A DNA stretch of 64,000 nt. Origin: Bacteroidales bacterium. GTDB lineage: Bacteria > Bacteroidota > Bacteroidia > Bacteroidales > UBA932. Positions 53,813 through 61,071 of the stretch are shown in pieces (the first letter of the stretch is position 1; every line of letters begins with the position of its first letter). Under the pieces are notes generated by a model that had not been told where the DNA came from, made no database searches, and saw only the letters and a list, made by a program, of their open reading frames with translations. The DNA is taken from NCBI GenBank assembly GCA_017504965.1, contig JAFVQD010000008.1, positions 171,595 to 235,594 of the forward strand, given 5' to 3'. The translations under genes were made by a program, and so were the position numbers.

Positions 53813-54270
53813 TAACACTTATATAACAAATGCAAATTTTTTCCATCCCGGCTTGGAGTTAAGATTCTTCAGGCCGTAGCACAGCAAGCTGACGTGAATA
53901 CCATAAGCTTGCGCGCAAGGGATGAGTTTGATGCCAAGGTACGAGCATAGTTCTATGGTGAGATTTTGCGTGACAGACGCAAAGCTTGCGGGGGCGAATG
54001 TGGCTGTTTTGCCCCCGGCAAGTAAGAATATCAGTGTCGCGGGGGCGAATGTGGCTGTTCTGCCCCCGTCCCTCCAAGAAAGGACATCACTTTGCGGTCT
54101 TTCGCTGACTAGTAAGCACGGTTATGGCAGAGAATAAACAGATCACCCTTAAAAAGATAGGACTGTGATCTGAACCATCCAAGAAATGACAGCTGAGATG
54201 TGAGAGATTCCAAACAGGACTTTGCCCTTCACCGTGACAGCACTGAGTGTAACAACAAACTGTCTATGAT
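53813..54270. other. gene-free stretch between toxin-antitoxin and LytTR genes
   Basis: About 450 bp with no convincing gene. It contains the twin G-rich hairpin repeats, a run of GCTTGCGCGCAAG palindrome near 53910, and an 8-bp inverted repeat CAGATCAC/GTGATCTG (54139-54146 with 54165-54172). A minus-strand open frame across the repeats (53859-54077) encodes the repeated RGQNSHIRPR and is probably not a gene. Confidence 0.5.
53988..54068. repeat. two near-identical 30-bp hairpin repeats
   Basis: Copies at 53988-54017 and 54039-54068 differ by one base. Each starts GCGGGGGCGAATG and ends TGCCCCCG, so each has a 7-bp G/C stem around a 14-nt loop. They are 51 bp apart. Only two copies exist and each is self-complementary. 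Confidence 0.8.
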
Positions 54271-55104
54271 CTACAGCTTCATCGTCAGGGCCTCATAATA
54301 TCTTTTTGAGACGGGGACTTTTACCGGAGAGGTGGACTCGAGTTCCGCATAGATTATCCCATCTTTATCTTTCTTGAGGATTCTGATTCTTGCGGCATTG
54401 ACGAAATACGATCTGTGGCACCTAACGAGTCCATTTGAAAGGCAGTGCTCCTCGATATTCTTCATTGCATTCCTCAAAAGGTATGAAGAGACCTTCCCAT
54501 CACTCTCGTAATATATCCTTAAATAGTTCTCCTCCGCCCCTATATAGAGAACAGAAGAGGTGGTAAGAAGGAGTTTCTGATTATTATTCGAATCGAAGAA
54601 TCTGATATGTGTAGCAGGATCGTATTGTGGATCTTTCAATGCATTCATCTCGAGTTCACGGATTATCTCCCTTTTATCCATAATAATGACAGAGAGGGTG
54701 ATTATCAGATACGGAATTATAAGTATGAGAAAAGTATCCTGAACCGACTCCTTCATTATCTCGAAATAAGGGACAGATCTTCTGAGCATAAGCCACACGA
54801 AGAGGGCTACGAACAGAGCTGCACATACTATCTCTATCAGGCACCAGATAGTGTATCTGAAATAATTGAACTTTATCTTATCCCTCACGAGATAGAATAT
54901 AAGTCGGGAAATAAACAATGATGTCAGGACAATACAAGTAAGAATGGTAACATTGAAGGGAAAGAGATCTCTCCCCATATCCAGAACACCGGACAGATCG
55001 AAGGGTTTGTATACGATAGTAAAGAAGAAGACAAAACAAGGTGCCACCAGAAAATAGAGGACCTGGGTAGAAAAACTCTTTAATTTGGCTGATATCTGAT
55101 CCAT
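54271..55104 (-). CDS. membrane-bound LytTR transcription regulator
   Basis: A 277-aa protein with four membrane helices in the first 145 residues (about 15-35, 50-70, 85-108, 122-142) and a C-terminal LytTR DNA-binding domain from about residue 175 (LLLTTSSVLYIGAEENYLRIYY, then HRSYFVNAARIRILKK). There is no receiver domain, so it is not a classic response regulator; the membrane part may sense the signal directly. Three direct repeats (55156-55204) overlap and precede its own promoter and are likely binding sites. Membrane LytTR proteins are common in Bacteroidetes. Confidence 0.88.
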   Translation of the reverse strand: MDQISAKLKSFSTQVLYFLVAPCFVFFFTIVYKPFDLSGVLDMGRDLFPFNVTILTCIVLTSLFISRLIFYLVRDKIKFNYFRYTIWCLIEIVCAALFVALFVWLMLRRSVPYFEIMKESVQDTFLILIIPYLIITLSVIIMDKREIIRELEMNALKDPQYDPATHIRFFDSNNNQKLLLTTSSVLYIGAEENYLRIYYESDGKVSSYLLRNAMKNIEEHCLSNGLVRCHRSYFVNAARIRILKKDKDGIIYAELESTSPVKVPVSKRYYEALTMKL

Positions 55105-55138
55105 ATTCTCTATATTTTTTATCCCTATTTCTATGTGA

Positions 55139-55170
55139 CAAAGATAAAAACAAAAGAATTTAATCCCAAA
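55139..55170 (-). promoter_or_regulatory. promoter of the LytTR gene
   Basis: On the minus strand TTTG (55167-55170) and TATCTTTG (55139-55146) are 20 bases apart, an almost ideal -33/-7 pair for the Bacteroidetes primary sigma factor. The ATG follows 34 bases after the -7 box. Confidence 0.75.
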
Positions 55171-55204
55171 ATATTGAATTTAATCCCAAATAGGCTATTT
55201 AATC
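55156..55204. repeat. three phased direct repeats, likely LytTR binding sites
   Basis: GAATTTAATCCCAAA occurs exactly at 55156-55170 and 55176-55190 (20-bp period). The core ATTTAATC occurs a third time at 55197-55204 (19 bp further). The first copy covers the -33 box. Spacing of about two helical turns places the sites on one face of the DNA. Confidence 0.75.
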
Positions 55205-55302
55205 AATATCACTCATCCCACATCACAGTTATTTGACCATAACTGCACCAGAGTATAACTTTGCGTCAGATTTCATTAAGACAAGGTGAGATTTTAGCCA
55301 AA

Positions 55303-55355
55303 TTAAAAAACGCCGATGACGATAGTCCTGTTCAATAACTATCATCATCGGCGTT
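55303..55355 (-). terminator. terminator of the lipoprotein gene
   Basis: An 18-bp stem with one mismatch (55338-55355 with 55309-55326), loop of 11 nt, then T-rich sequence on the minus strand (TTTTTTAATT at 55301-55310). It lies 26 bases after the lipoprotein gene stop. Confidence 0.85.
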
Positions 55356-55380
55356 AAAATTTATATTTACTGACCCTTAT

Positions 55381-56391
55381 CTATTGCTGTTTCTTGACAA
55401 AAACATATACATACTCACCTTCGGGAGCTGTAAAGTTTGCCAAAATCTCCCCAGCCACATTTAGAACTATCTGATTTGTTCCACCCTTATTTGCTACAAA
55501 AAGATTGCGGGTAAAATCCGATCTCTCTACCCCTGAAATATTCTCACCAGTAAACAATACATCATACTCCCCATCCATGATATTGACACTGAAAACGGCG
55601 CTATCTGAATATGCCAATACCTCTAATTGATCCTTGCCAAAGACCAATTGTCCCTTCTCTCCTATAGGAAATTCCACCATCATGGTAAACATCTCAATAG
55701 TTGTGTCATAGATTCCTATACCAAAATCTCTTAAAGAGACTATCAAGCTGCTGTCATCAGTCAAAAAATCGAGAACAGCTGCAGGCGTATCAATAGTTCT
55801 GCTGTATGTACCGGAAGAGAGTTCATACACATCTATCCCTGAATCAGTACCTACATAACAATATTCACCAATAACTTGAATAGAGTTACCCATCCTGCCA
55901 TCCTTACACATAATCTTAGTATGATATTTGAATGTGTAGTTTGAACCCACAACGTCATACACCGAAATGTAAGGTCCTGTAGCAGCATCCCCATCATTCA
56001 ATATATAAATCGTATTTCCGCTCAAAGTCAACCCCTGAGGTGATGATAATTCTGAAATCAAACTTGTCTCTATCACTTTATACCTCTCCATTTCCACTGC
56101 AGCCATAGCATCAGGTGAAGATGTCAGACAATACCCTATCCCATTCATACCCACTACCAGGCCCTTCAATACACCATATATAGGCTGATTGTTCGCTGAG
56201 GACATGGAGGTGTTCCCTTTTGACATCTCTGATTCATTAAAATCAAGCAAATCCATAGGCTTATTCTCACCAGCACTGCAGAATAGAAGTGCTGTATCCG
56301 ACATTTTTCCGGCCATACTTTCATTAAAAGTGTATTGACATGAAGATAAGATGGATATCAACGCTATAATACAAACAATCCTTATTTTCAT
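55381..56391 (-). CDS. lipoprotein of the ECF regulon, beta-propeller-like
   Basis: A 336-aa predicted lipoprotein: signal peptide with lipobox ILSSC (Cys18), a polar linker, then beta-rich repeats with LSSPQGLTLSGNTIYILNDG, YCYVGTDSGIDVYELSSG and SLRDFGIGIYD, similar to YVTN/WD-type propellers. The function is unknown. It is a single-gene unit ended by a strong terminator. Its promoter region (56420-56447) carries the same bipartite 28-nt sequence as the promoter of the ECF sigma gene at 59187-59214, which makes it a likely target of that sigma factor. The ATG at 56391 puts the lipobox at the right distance; an upstream frame start at 56421 overlaps the promoter. Confidence 0.75.
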   Translation of the reverse strand: MKIRIVCIIALISILSSCQYTFNESMAGKMSDTALLFCSAGENKPMDLLDFNESEMSKGNTSMSSANNQPIYGVLKGLVVGMNGIGYCLTSSPDAMAAVEMERYKVIETSLISELSSPQGLTLSGNTIYILNDGDAATGPYISVYDVVGSNYTFKYHTKIMCKDGRMGNSIQVIGEYCYVGTDSGIDVYELSSGTYSRTIDTPAAVLDFLTDDSSLIVSLRDFGIGIYDTTIEMFTMMVEFPIGEKGQLVFGKDQLEVLAYSDSAVFSVNIMDGEYDVLFTGENISGVERSDFTRNLFVANKGGTNQIVLNVAGEILANFTAPEGEYVYVFVKKQQ

Positions 56392-56419
56392 CTTTTTCTG
56401 TTCTAATGTTTCTGCCAAC

Positions 56420-56447
56420 ATAACGTAAAAGCAGACAAAATACTTCC
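56420..56447 (-). promoter_or_regulatory. ECF-type promoter of the lipoprotein gene
   Basis: Minus strand GGAAGTATTTTG, six variable bases, TTTACGTTAT. The two blocks and their spacing are identical to 59187-59214 upstream of the ECF sigma gene. The GGAA...CGT pattern is typical of ECF -35/-10 elements. The ATG lies 29 bases downstream. Confidence 0.8.
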
Positions 56448-56452
56448 AAAAA

Positions 56453-56491
56453 TAGCAAAAAAAATCCCCGTTTTATTAAAACGAGGATTTT
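56453..56491 (-). terminator. terminator of the nucleotidyltransferase gene
   Basis: A 15-bp stem with one mismatch (56477-56491 with 56461-56475) followed on the minus strand by eight T residues. It begins 19 bases after the stop and abuts the ECF promoter of the lipoprotein gene. Confidence 0.85.
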
Positions 56492-56509
56492 CATATCTGT
56501 TTAAAATTC

Positions 56510-57424
56510 TTATTTCCAAAGTTTTGCAGGATATACACCCTCATCAACAAGTTTTTGAATTCTTGCCACTACATCAGGTCTGTCCTCTTTATAGGTAACA
56601 CCGAACCATTTTGCATCGCTTGAAAGGACTTTCATAGATGCTTTACCATTGTCGATAAGTGCATTAACTGCCATAGGGATATAGTATTCAGCTTTCAAGT
56701 TAGTAATGTTTGCAGGATTTGAAAGGAAGTCCTTGAACATAGCCTCTGACTCTTCGAAATAGTCTGGAGTGAAGCCGAACAAGTTCATTGATACTGGTGC
56801 ATTTTCATCGATTTCGTGCTCGCCAGTCTCATCTTTATAGGTAACTTTACCGTCAGCCTGACGTTGTACACCAAGTCTCTCTACCATAGATACCAAGTTA
56901 CCGTTCTCATCCACTTTACACTCGCCGCGCGATACGCTACCGAACTCAGAAAGTGTATTTGAAAGGTTATAGCCTACCATACAATATTTGCCTTTTTGGC
57001 CATCCACACTACGTAGATAGTCAGCAAGAACCTGATAACCCTCACGACCATAGAAGTCATCTGAGTTAATTACACCAAAAGGTGTATCCACCACAGGTGC
57101 AGCCATCATTACAGCGTGGTTTGTACCCCAAGGTTTTTCTCTACCCTCTGGAACAGTAAAACCTTCTGGAAGATTTACAAGCTCCTGAAACACAAATTCC
57201 ACTTCGATCTGGTTGCCGAAACGTTCAGCTGTAAAAATCTCACGGAACTCTTTTTCAAAAAGGTGACGAATTACGAATACTACTTTACCAAAACCTGCTT
57301 GGATAGCATCGTAAATTGAATAGTCAATAATTGCCTCATTATTAGGACCTACACCGTCCATTTGTTTAAGTGAGCCGTAGCGTGAACCCATGCCGGCTGC
57401 CAATACTACTAATGTTGGTTTCAT
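56510..57424 (-). CDS. sugar-phosphate nucleotidyltransferase family protein
   Basis: A 304-aa protein with the nucleotidyltransferase signature VVLAAGMGSRYGSLKQMDGVGP at the N-terminus, INSDDFYG as metal-binding part, and KWFGVTYKEDRPDVVARI at the end. It resembles UTP-glucose-1-phosphate uridylyltransferase relatives but is a distinct Bacteroidetes group, and the substrate sugar is not decided. The start at 57424 aligns with the family; an ATG two codons earlier is also possible. A -7 box (TACCTTTG at 57444-57451) gives a very short leader. It stands alone between ECF-regulon genes with its own terminator. Confidence 0.82.
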   Translation of the reverse strand: MKPTLVVLAAGMGSRYGSLKQMDGVGPNNEAIIDYSIYDAIQAGFGKVVFVIRHLFEKEFREIFTAERFGNQIEVEFVFQELVNLPEGFTVPEGREKPWGTNHAVMMAAPVVDTPFGVINSDDFYGREGYQVLADYLRSVDGQKGKYCMVGYNLSNTLSEFGSVSRGECKVDENGNLVSMVERLGVQRQADGKVTYKDETGEHEIDENAPVSMNLFGFTPDYFEESEAMFKDFLSNPANITNLKAEYYIPMAVNALIDNGKASMKVLSSDAKWFGVTYKEDRPDVVARIQKLVDEGVYPAKLWK

Positions 57425-57443
57425 ATACATAAATTTTGCGGTG

Positions 57444-57451
57444 CAAAGGTA
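57444..57451 (-). promoter_or_regulatory. -7 box of the nucleotidyltransferase gene
   Basis: Minus strand TACCTTTG, 13 to 19 bases before the two possible ATG codons. Confidence 0.55.
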
Positions 57452-57485
57452 ATTATTTTCACAACAAAGAGAAAATTTGGGTCAA

Positions 57486-58616
57486 TTATTGAAGAGAAAA
57501 CCTCAATCCGGCTGCTATTAAAAATATACTTTGACTGTTTGTCTTATATGAATCTATAATTGGTTTGTTTAGGGAATATGTAAATTGTGGCTCTATGTAT
57601 ATACCTACAAGTCTATTGAAATTAAACTGCATACCTGCGGCCAATAGTGCAGAATAGAGAAACTTCGACTCTGACGGTGACTTCTCCACAAGTGGACCGG
57701 CTCCCAAATACAGATTAAATTTGTTCATGTTTACTATACGGTAATCGACCCTCAATGGGACCCCGAAATAACTTACAGTGCTTATAGTTTCACTCCCATT
57801 ATAAAGTTCCTTATTGGTATAGAGCGAATAATTCAATCCTGTAATCAATCCCAGCCTCTCTGTAAAATAGAGCCCCACCGAGAGACCGACAGTAAAAGGT
57901 GCGTAATAGATGGTTTTGGAAGGAGTTGCAGCCAATAGAACATCCGGCTTCGAGACAGCTGTAGGCTGTATAATGGTAAGTTCTCCATATGCACCCTGAT
58001 TACTAATATTGCCTGCACTGAAAAAAATCTGACTTGTCTGAGAATGGTTTCCAAAAGAGCCCCCTCCCAACACCCCAAGATCAACTTGAAGTTTACCACT
58101 GCTTCTCACCTCCGTTTCGGCCTCGCTCCAGAACTCTTCGTACACCTTCAAATCCACCTCTTCATCCGCCTGAACCTCCTTACCCTTCACCTCATCGTCT
58201 AAGGGTTTAGTCTCAACCATCTGCACAGGGATTTCCTGTATACTTTTCACCTCTTCACCCATATTCTTCACACTCTCCTTGTTCTCTGACACCACCATTG
58301 CTCTCCTGCTCACATTTTCCAATCTAGCTAATTTTCTGGGGACCTCAGCAGGCTCCACGACCCACACCTTCTTGACTCCTATCTCTGCTTTCGCAACAAA
58401 TCTGTCAGCAGCAATTTCCCCTTTCTCTACCCGAATGGTAAAGAAGAATAACAGCACAACGGCTGCCACGGCCACGGCAGAAGCCCAGCTCCACACAGTC
58501 TGAATCCTCCTGCGTGCCAAATATTTCTTTTCCAAAAGCTCCCAATCACCCACCGGAAGAGGTTCACGGGCATCTTTCAGCTTATCTCCTAAAATATCCG
58601 ACCAATCCTTTTCCAT
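57486..58616 (-). CDS. inner-membrane anchored protein with outer-membrane beta-barrel-like domain (ECF partner)
   Basis: A 376-aa protein with an unusual build. Residues 1-40 are a charged cytoplasmic segment (LEKKYLARRR), residues about 41-61 a transmembrane helix, about 65-170 a Glu/Lys/Val-rich periplasmic linker, and about 172-376 alternating amphipathic strands typical of an OmpA/porin-like barrel (GLYFTERLGLITGLNYSLY, FNLYLGAGPLVEK, GIYIEPQFTYSL), ending with an aromatic-containing C-terminal strand. It lies two bases after the ECF sigma gene. The place and the cytoplasmic head suggest an anti-sigma-like partner; such sigma/barrel pairs occur in Bacteroidetes. No zinc motif is seen. 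Anti-sigma activity is inference. Confidence 0.75.
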   Translation of the reverse strand: MEKDWSDILGDKLKDAREPLPVGDWELLEKKYLARRRIQTVWSWASAVAVAAVVLLFFFTIRVEKGEIAADRFVAKAEIGVKKVWVVEPAEVPRKLARLENVSRRAMVVSENKESVKNMGEEVKSIQEIPVQMVETKPLDDEVKGKEVQADEEVDLKVYEEFWSEAETEVRSSGKLQVDLGVLGGGSFGNHSQTSQIFFSAGNISNQGAYGELTIIQPTAVSKPDVLLAATPSKTIYYAPFTVGLSVGLYFTERLGLITGLNYSLYTNKELYNGSETISTVSYFGVPLRVDYRIVNMNKFNLYLGAGPLVEKSPSESKFLYSALLAAGMQFNFNRLVGIYIEPQFTYSLNKPIIDSYKTNSQSIFLIAAGLRFSLQ

Positions 58617-58618
58617 CT

Positions 58619-59164
58619 CTATTTGTTGTATTTAATTATATTCATCAAATCAGTTCTCGCCTTAAAAAGGATAGAGGATGATGTTTTCTCCTTTATCCCA
58701 AGCATCGAGGCAATCTCCCGATGGGTACAGTTCTCCACATAGTAGAGATTAAAAACAACCCTCTTCATAGGGGAAAGTCTTTCCATCAATGAAAGTATCT
58801 CATCGAAGGAGAGACTTTTAACCTGCTCTATATCCACCTCCTCTGTAGGAGTTTCAATAGTGGAAAAATCCTCCATAATGATGCTTTTTTCCCGCCTCAA
58901 GTGATCCAGAACCAGATTGAGTGTCACCCTTGCCATCCACCCTTTAAGTGTCCCTGTCGGTCTCCATTGCCTTATTGCTCCGAAAATCTTGATCATACTA
59001 TCATGCATGAGATCTTGTGCCATGGATTTGTCTGACACATAGCGGCAGCACAAGGTATAGAGATACGCCGCATATTTGTCATACAGCATCCTCTGTCCCT
59101 CTTTGCTCCCTTTGGAGCAAAGTCTCGCCAACTCTATATCAGAAATCTCCACCTCAGATCTCAT
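58619..59164 (-). CDS. ECF RNA polymerase sigma factor
   Basis: A 181-aa extracytoplasmic-function sigma factor. Region 2 covers about residues 20-90 with YDKYAAYLYTLCCRYVSDKSMAQDLMHDSMIKIF, and region 4 covers about 125-180 with SPMKRVVFNLYYVENCTHREIASMLGIKEKTSSSILFKARTDL. The start at 59164 is chosen because the upstream TTG codon at 59173 is not preferred and the ECF-type promoter at 59187-59214 lies 23 bases away. That promoter sequence recurs upstream of the lipoprotein gene at 56391, which points to autoregulation and at least one other target. It is followed two bases later by the barrel-type membrane protein. Confidence 0.93.
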   Translation of the reverse strand: MRSEVEISDIELARLCSKGSKEGQRMLYDKYAAYLYTLCCRYVSDKSMAQDLMHDSMIKIFGAIRQWRPTGTLKGWMARVTLNLVLDHLRREKSIIMEDFSTIETPTEEVDIEQVKSLSFDEILSLMERLSPMKRVVFNLYYVENCTHREIASMLGIKEKTSSSILFKARTDLMNIIKYNK

Positions 59165-59186
59165 TACATACAATATTCTCGGTACT

Positions 59187-59214
59187 ATAACGTAAATATA
59201 CCCAAAATACTTCC
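59187..59214 (-). promoter_or_regulatory. ECF-type promoter of the sigma gene
   Basis: Minus strand GGAAGTATTTTG, six variable bases, TTTACGTTAT: the same two blocks and spacing as at 56420-56447. The ATG of the sigma gene follows 22 bases later. Confidence 0.8.
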
Positions 59215-59223
59215 ATTTTTGGA

Positions 59224-59256
59224 GAAAAAAAAAGAGGTGGCCAATGAAGCCACCTC
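59224..59256 (-). terminator. terminator of the 151-aa lipoprotein gene
   Basis: An 8-bp stem GCCACCTC/GAGGTGGC (59249-59256 with 59234-59241) followed on the minus strand by nine T residues. It separates the lipoprotein gene from the sigma gene promoter. Confidence 0.85.
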
Positions 59257-59273
59257 CTCTAATTATATAAAAC

Positions 59274-59729
59274 TTAATCTATTTCCAGCTTGTAAGTCTT
59301 ATTAAGAGTGGGGGAGTAGGTAAAAGCCAATGGTTTAAACTCACGTCGACCGGAGACACAAATGACATATTTACCTGGCTCCATACCTTTTATTTCATAT
59401 GAGAAATCAAAGCAACAGAAACAACTTGCAATTATCGGAGAGGCATTCAATTCCTTCACATAAATTGTATTCCCTTCATTTGAAACATTTACTTCCAATT
59501 TGAAAGAACAGTTTTGTACCCCTACTCTCTCGATGTATAATACATCTCCCTTAGCAACCAGTCGTAGAGTCTCCTCATCATCTGAAGACTTGACATCTGG
59601 ACGGCATTCTGAATTTTTAACATTCTGTACACTAAGTGAGTTCTCTGAAAGGATATTACCATTTTTTTCACAAGAAGCCAGTAATGTTATAAACACAAAC
59701 AGAAGAGCTATTACCTTTGATTTTTTCAT
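59274..59729 (-). CDS. small predicted lipoprotein
   Basis: A 151-aa predicted lipoprotein with signal peptide and lipobox LLASC (Cys20), a polar stretch, then a beta-rich domain with ASCFCCFDFSYEIKGMEPGKYVICVSG, which contains three closely spaced cysteines. I do not recognise a family. It is close (17 bases) to the nucleoside transporter gene upstream and ends at a strong terminator, so the two may be one transcript. No ECF-type promoter is seen in front of it. Confidence 0.65.
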   Translation of the reverse strand: MKKSKVIALLFVFITLLASCEKNGNILSENSLSVQNVKNSECRPDVKSSDDEETLRLVAKGDVLYIERVGVQNCSFKLEVNVSNEGNTIYVKELNASPIIASCFCCFDFSYEIKGMEPGKYVICVSGRREFKPLAFTYSPTLNKTYKLEID

Positions 59730-59746
59730 AATAATACAAGTATTTA

Positions 59747-61024
59747 TTATTTCTCTGGTGTATGTTTATACTTGAAAAGTATCGCGAAGAATACCGCTAT
59801 CACCAATGAATATGCAGCAAAGACATACCAGGCACTTGACCATCCGTGCATCACGACTGTCCAGTCTGTAGCCCCTTCGATTTTATGAACATTTACCAGA
59901 ACATTGATAACTTTCTGTGCGGCCAGCGAGCCAAGAGCTGCTCCTATACCATTGGTCATCATCATAAACAGGCCTTGTGCACTCGAACGGATAGACTTGT
60001 CTGTCGCTTCGTTTACAAATAGGGAACCGGAGATATTGAAGAAGTCAAATGCGATACCGTACACTATCATTGACAGCACAAACATCCATACGCCACCACC
60101 AGGATTGCCGGTAGCGAACAGGCCGAAACGGAATACCCAAGCCAACATTGCCATAAGCATCACCCTCTTAATGCCCCATTTCTTAAGGCAGAACGGGATA
60201 AGAAGGATGCAGAGAGTCTCCGATATCTGGCTGAGGGAGATAAGCATATTGGAGTGTTTTACACCGAATGTGTCTGCGTATTCAGAAAGATTGCCGAAAT
60301 CACCCAGGAATGGATTTGCAAAACCATTTGTAATCTGAAGTGCTACACCGAGCAACATCGAGAAGATAAAGAAAACGGCCATTCTCTTCTCTTTAAACAG
60401 CTTGAAGGCTGACAAACCCATAGCATCTGCCAGAGATTTCTTCTCATTGCTCTTAACAATAGGACATTCAGGGAGAGTAAAGCAGTACAGACCCAGAGCC
60501 AAACCCAGAATACCGGATGTGATGTACTGGAAAGCATTTGCCTGGAAACCCATAAGATCCACAAACCACATAGTACAAATAAATCCGACTGTACCCCAAA
60601 CCCTGATAGGAGGGAAAGCCTTCACCGGATCGAGACCACCCTTTTCAAGGGCATTGTAAGCCACTGAATTCGAAAGGGCGATGGTAGGCATAAAGAAAGC
60701 CACACTGATGGTATATAGGGTGAAGAGCACCGAGAACTGTGCCTGATCACCGGCCATATGCCCATAATAGCCTGCCGCAAGCATAAATGCACCTGCTAAA
60801 ATATGAGCCATACCGAGTGTCTTCTGGGCAGGGATCCATTTGTCTGCCACTATACCCAGCAAAGCTGGCATAAAAATAGAGACTATACCCTGAACTGAGT
60901 AGAAAAGACCGATTTTCTCGCCGATACCGATAGAGCCGAGGTAACGTCCCTGTGATGTAAGATAAGCTCCCCACACTGCGAACTGCAGGAAGTTCATCAG
61001 AATTAGTTTCAATTTAGTATTCAT
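59747..61024 (-). CDS. nucleoside:H+ symporter, NupG/XapB family
   Basis: A 425-aa major facilitator protein with about 12 membrane helices. The start (LILMNFLQFAVWGAYLTSQGRYLGSIGIG) and RVWGTVGFICTMWFVDLMGF fit the nucleoside:H+ symporter (NHS) family of NupG and XapB. It imports nucleosides across the inner membrane. A -7 box (TATATTTG at 61047-61054) lies 23 bases upstream. The uridine kinase gene udk is elsewhere in the window and may use the imported uridine. Confidence 0.88.
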   Translation of the reverse strand: MNTKLKLILMNFLQFAVWGAYLTSQGRYLGSIGIGEKIGLFYSVQGIVSIFMPALLGIVADKWIPAQKTLGMAHILAGAFMLAAGYYGHMAGDQAQFSVLFTLYTISVAFFMPTIALSNSVAYNALEKGGLDPVKAFPPIRVWGTVGFICTMWFVDLMGFQANAFQYITSGILGLALGLYCFTLPECPIVKSNEKKSLADAMGLSAFKLFKEKRMAVFFIFSMLLGVALQITNGFANPFLGDFGNLSEYADTFGVKHSNMLISLSQISETLCILLIPFCLKKWGIKRVMLMAMLAWVFRFGLFATGNPGGGVWMFVLSMIVYGIAFDFFNISGSLFVNEATDKSIRSSAQGLFMMMTNGIGAALGSLAAQKVINVLVNVHKIEGATDWTVVMHGWSSAWYVFAAYSLVIAVFFAILFKYKHTPEK

Positions 61025-61046
61025 CTGTAAACAATTTAATTTGCCT

Positions 61047-61054
61047 CAAATATA
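61047..61054 (-). promoter_or_regulatory. -7 box of the nucleoside transporter gene
   Basis: Minus strand TATATTTG, 22 bases before the ATG at 61024. Confidence 0.5.
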
Positions 61055-61071
61055 GTCAAAAAACTCTACAA

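Noticed and set aside
53988..54068. Possible CRISPR array (two 30-bp repeats with a 21-bp spacer).
   Set aside because: Only two copies, self-complementary ends with a G/C stem, short spacer, no cas genes in the window.
53859..54077. 72-aa minus-strand open frame with repeated RGQNSHIRPR.
   Set aside because: The peptide repeat is explained by the two 30-bp DNA hairpin repeats; no start signals.
52676..54270. tRNA genes or a prophage attachment site in the gene-poor region.
   Set aside because: No cloverleaf with a GGTTCGA-type T-arm, no integrase and no phage genes seen.
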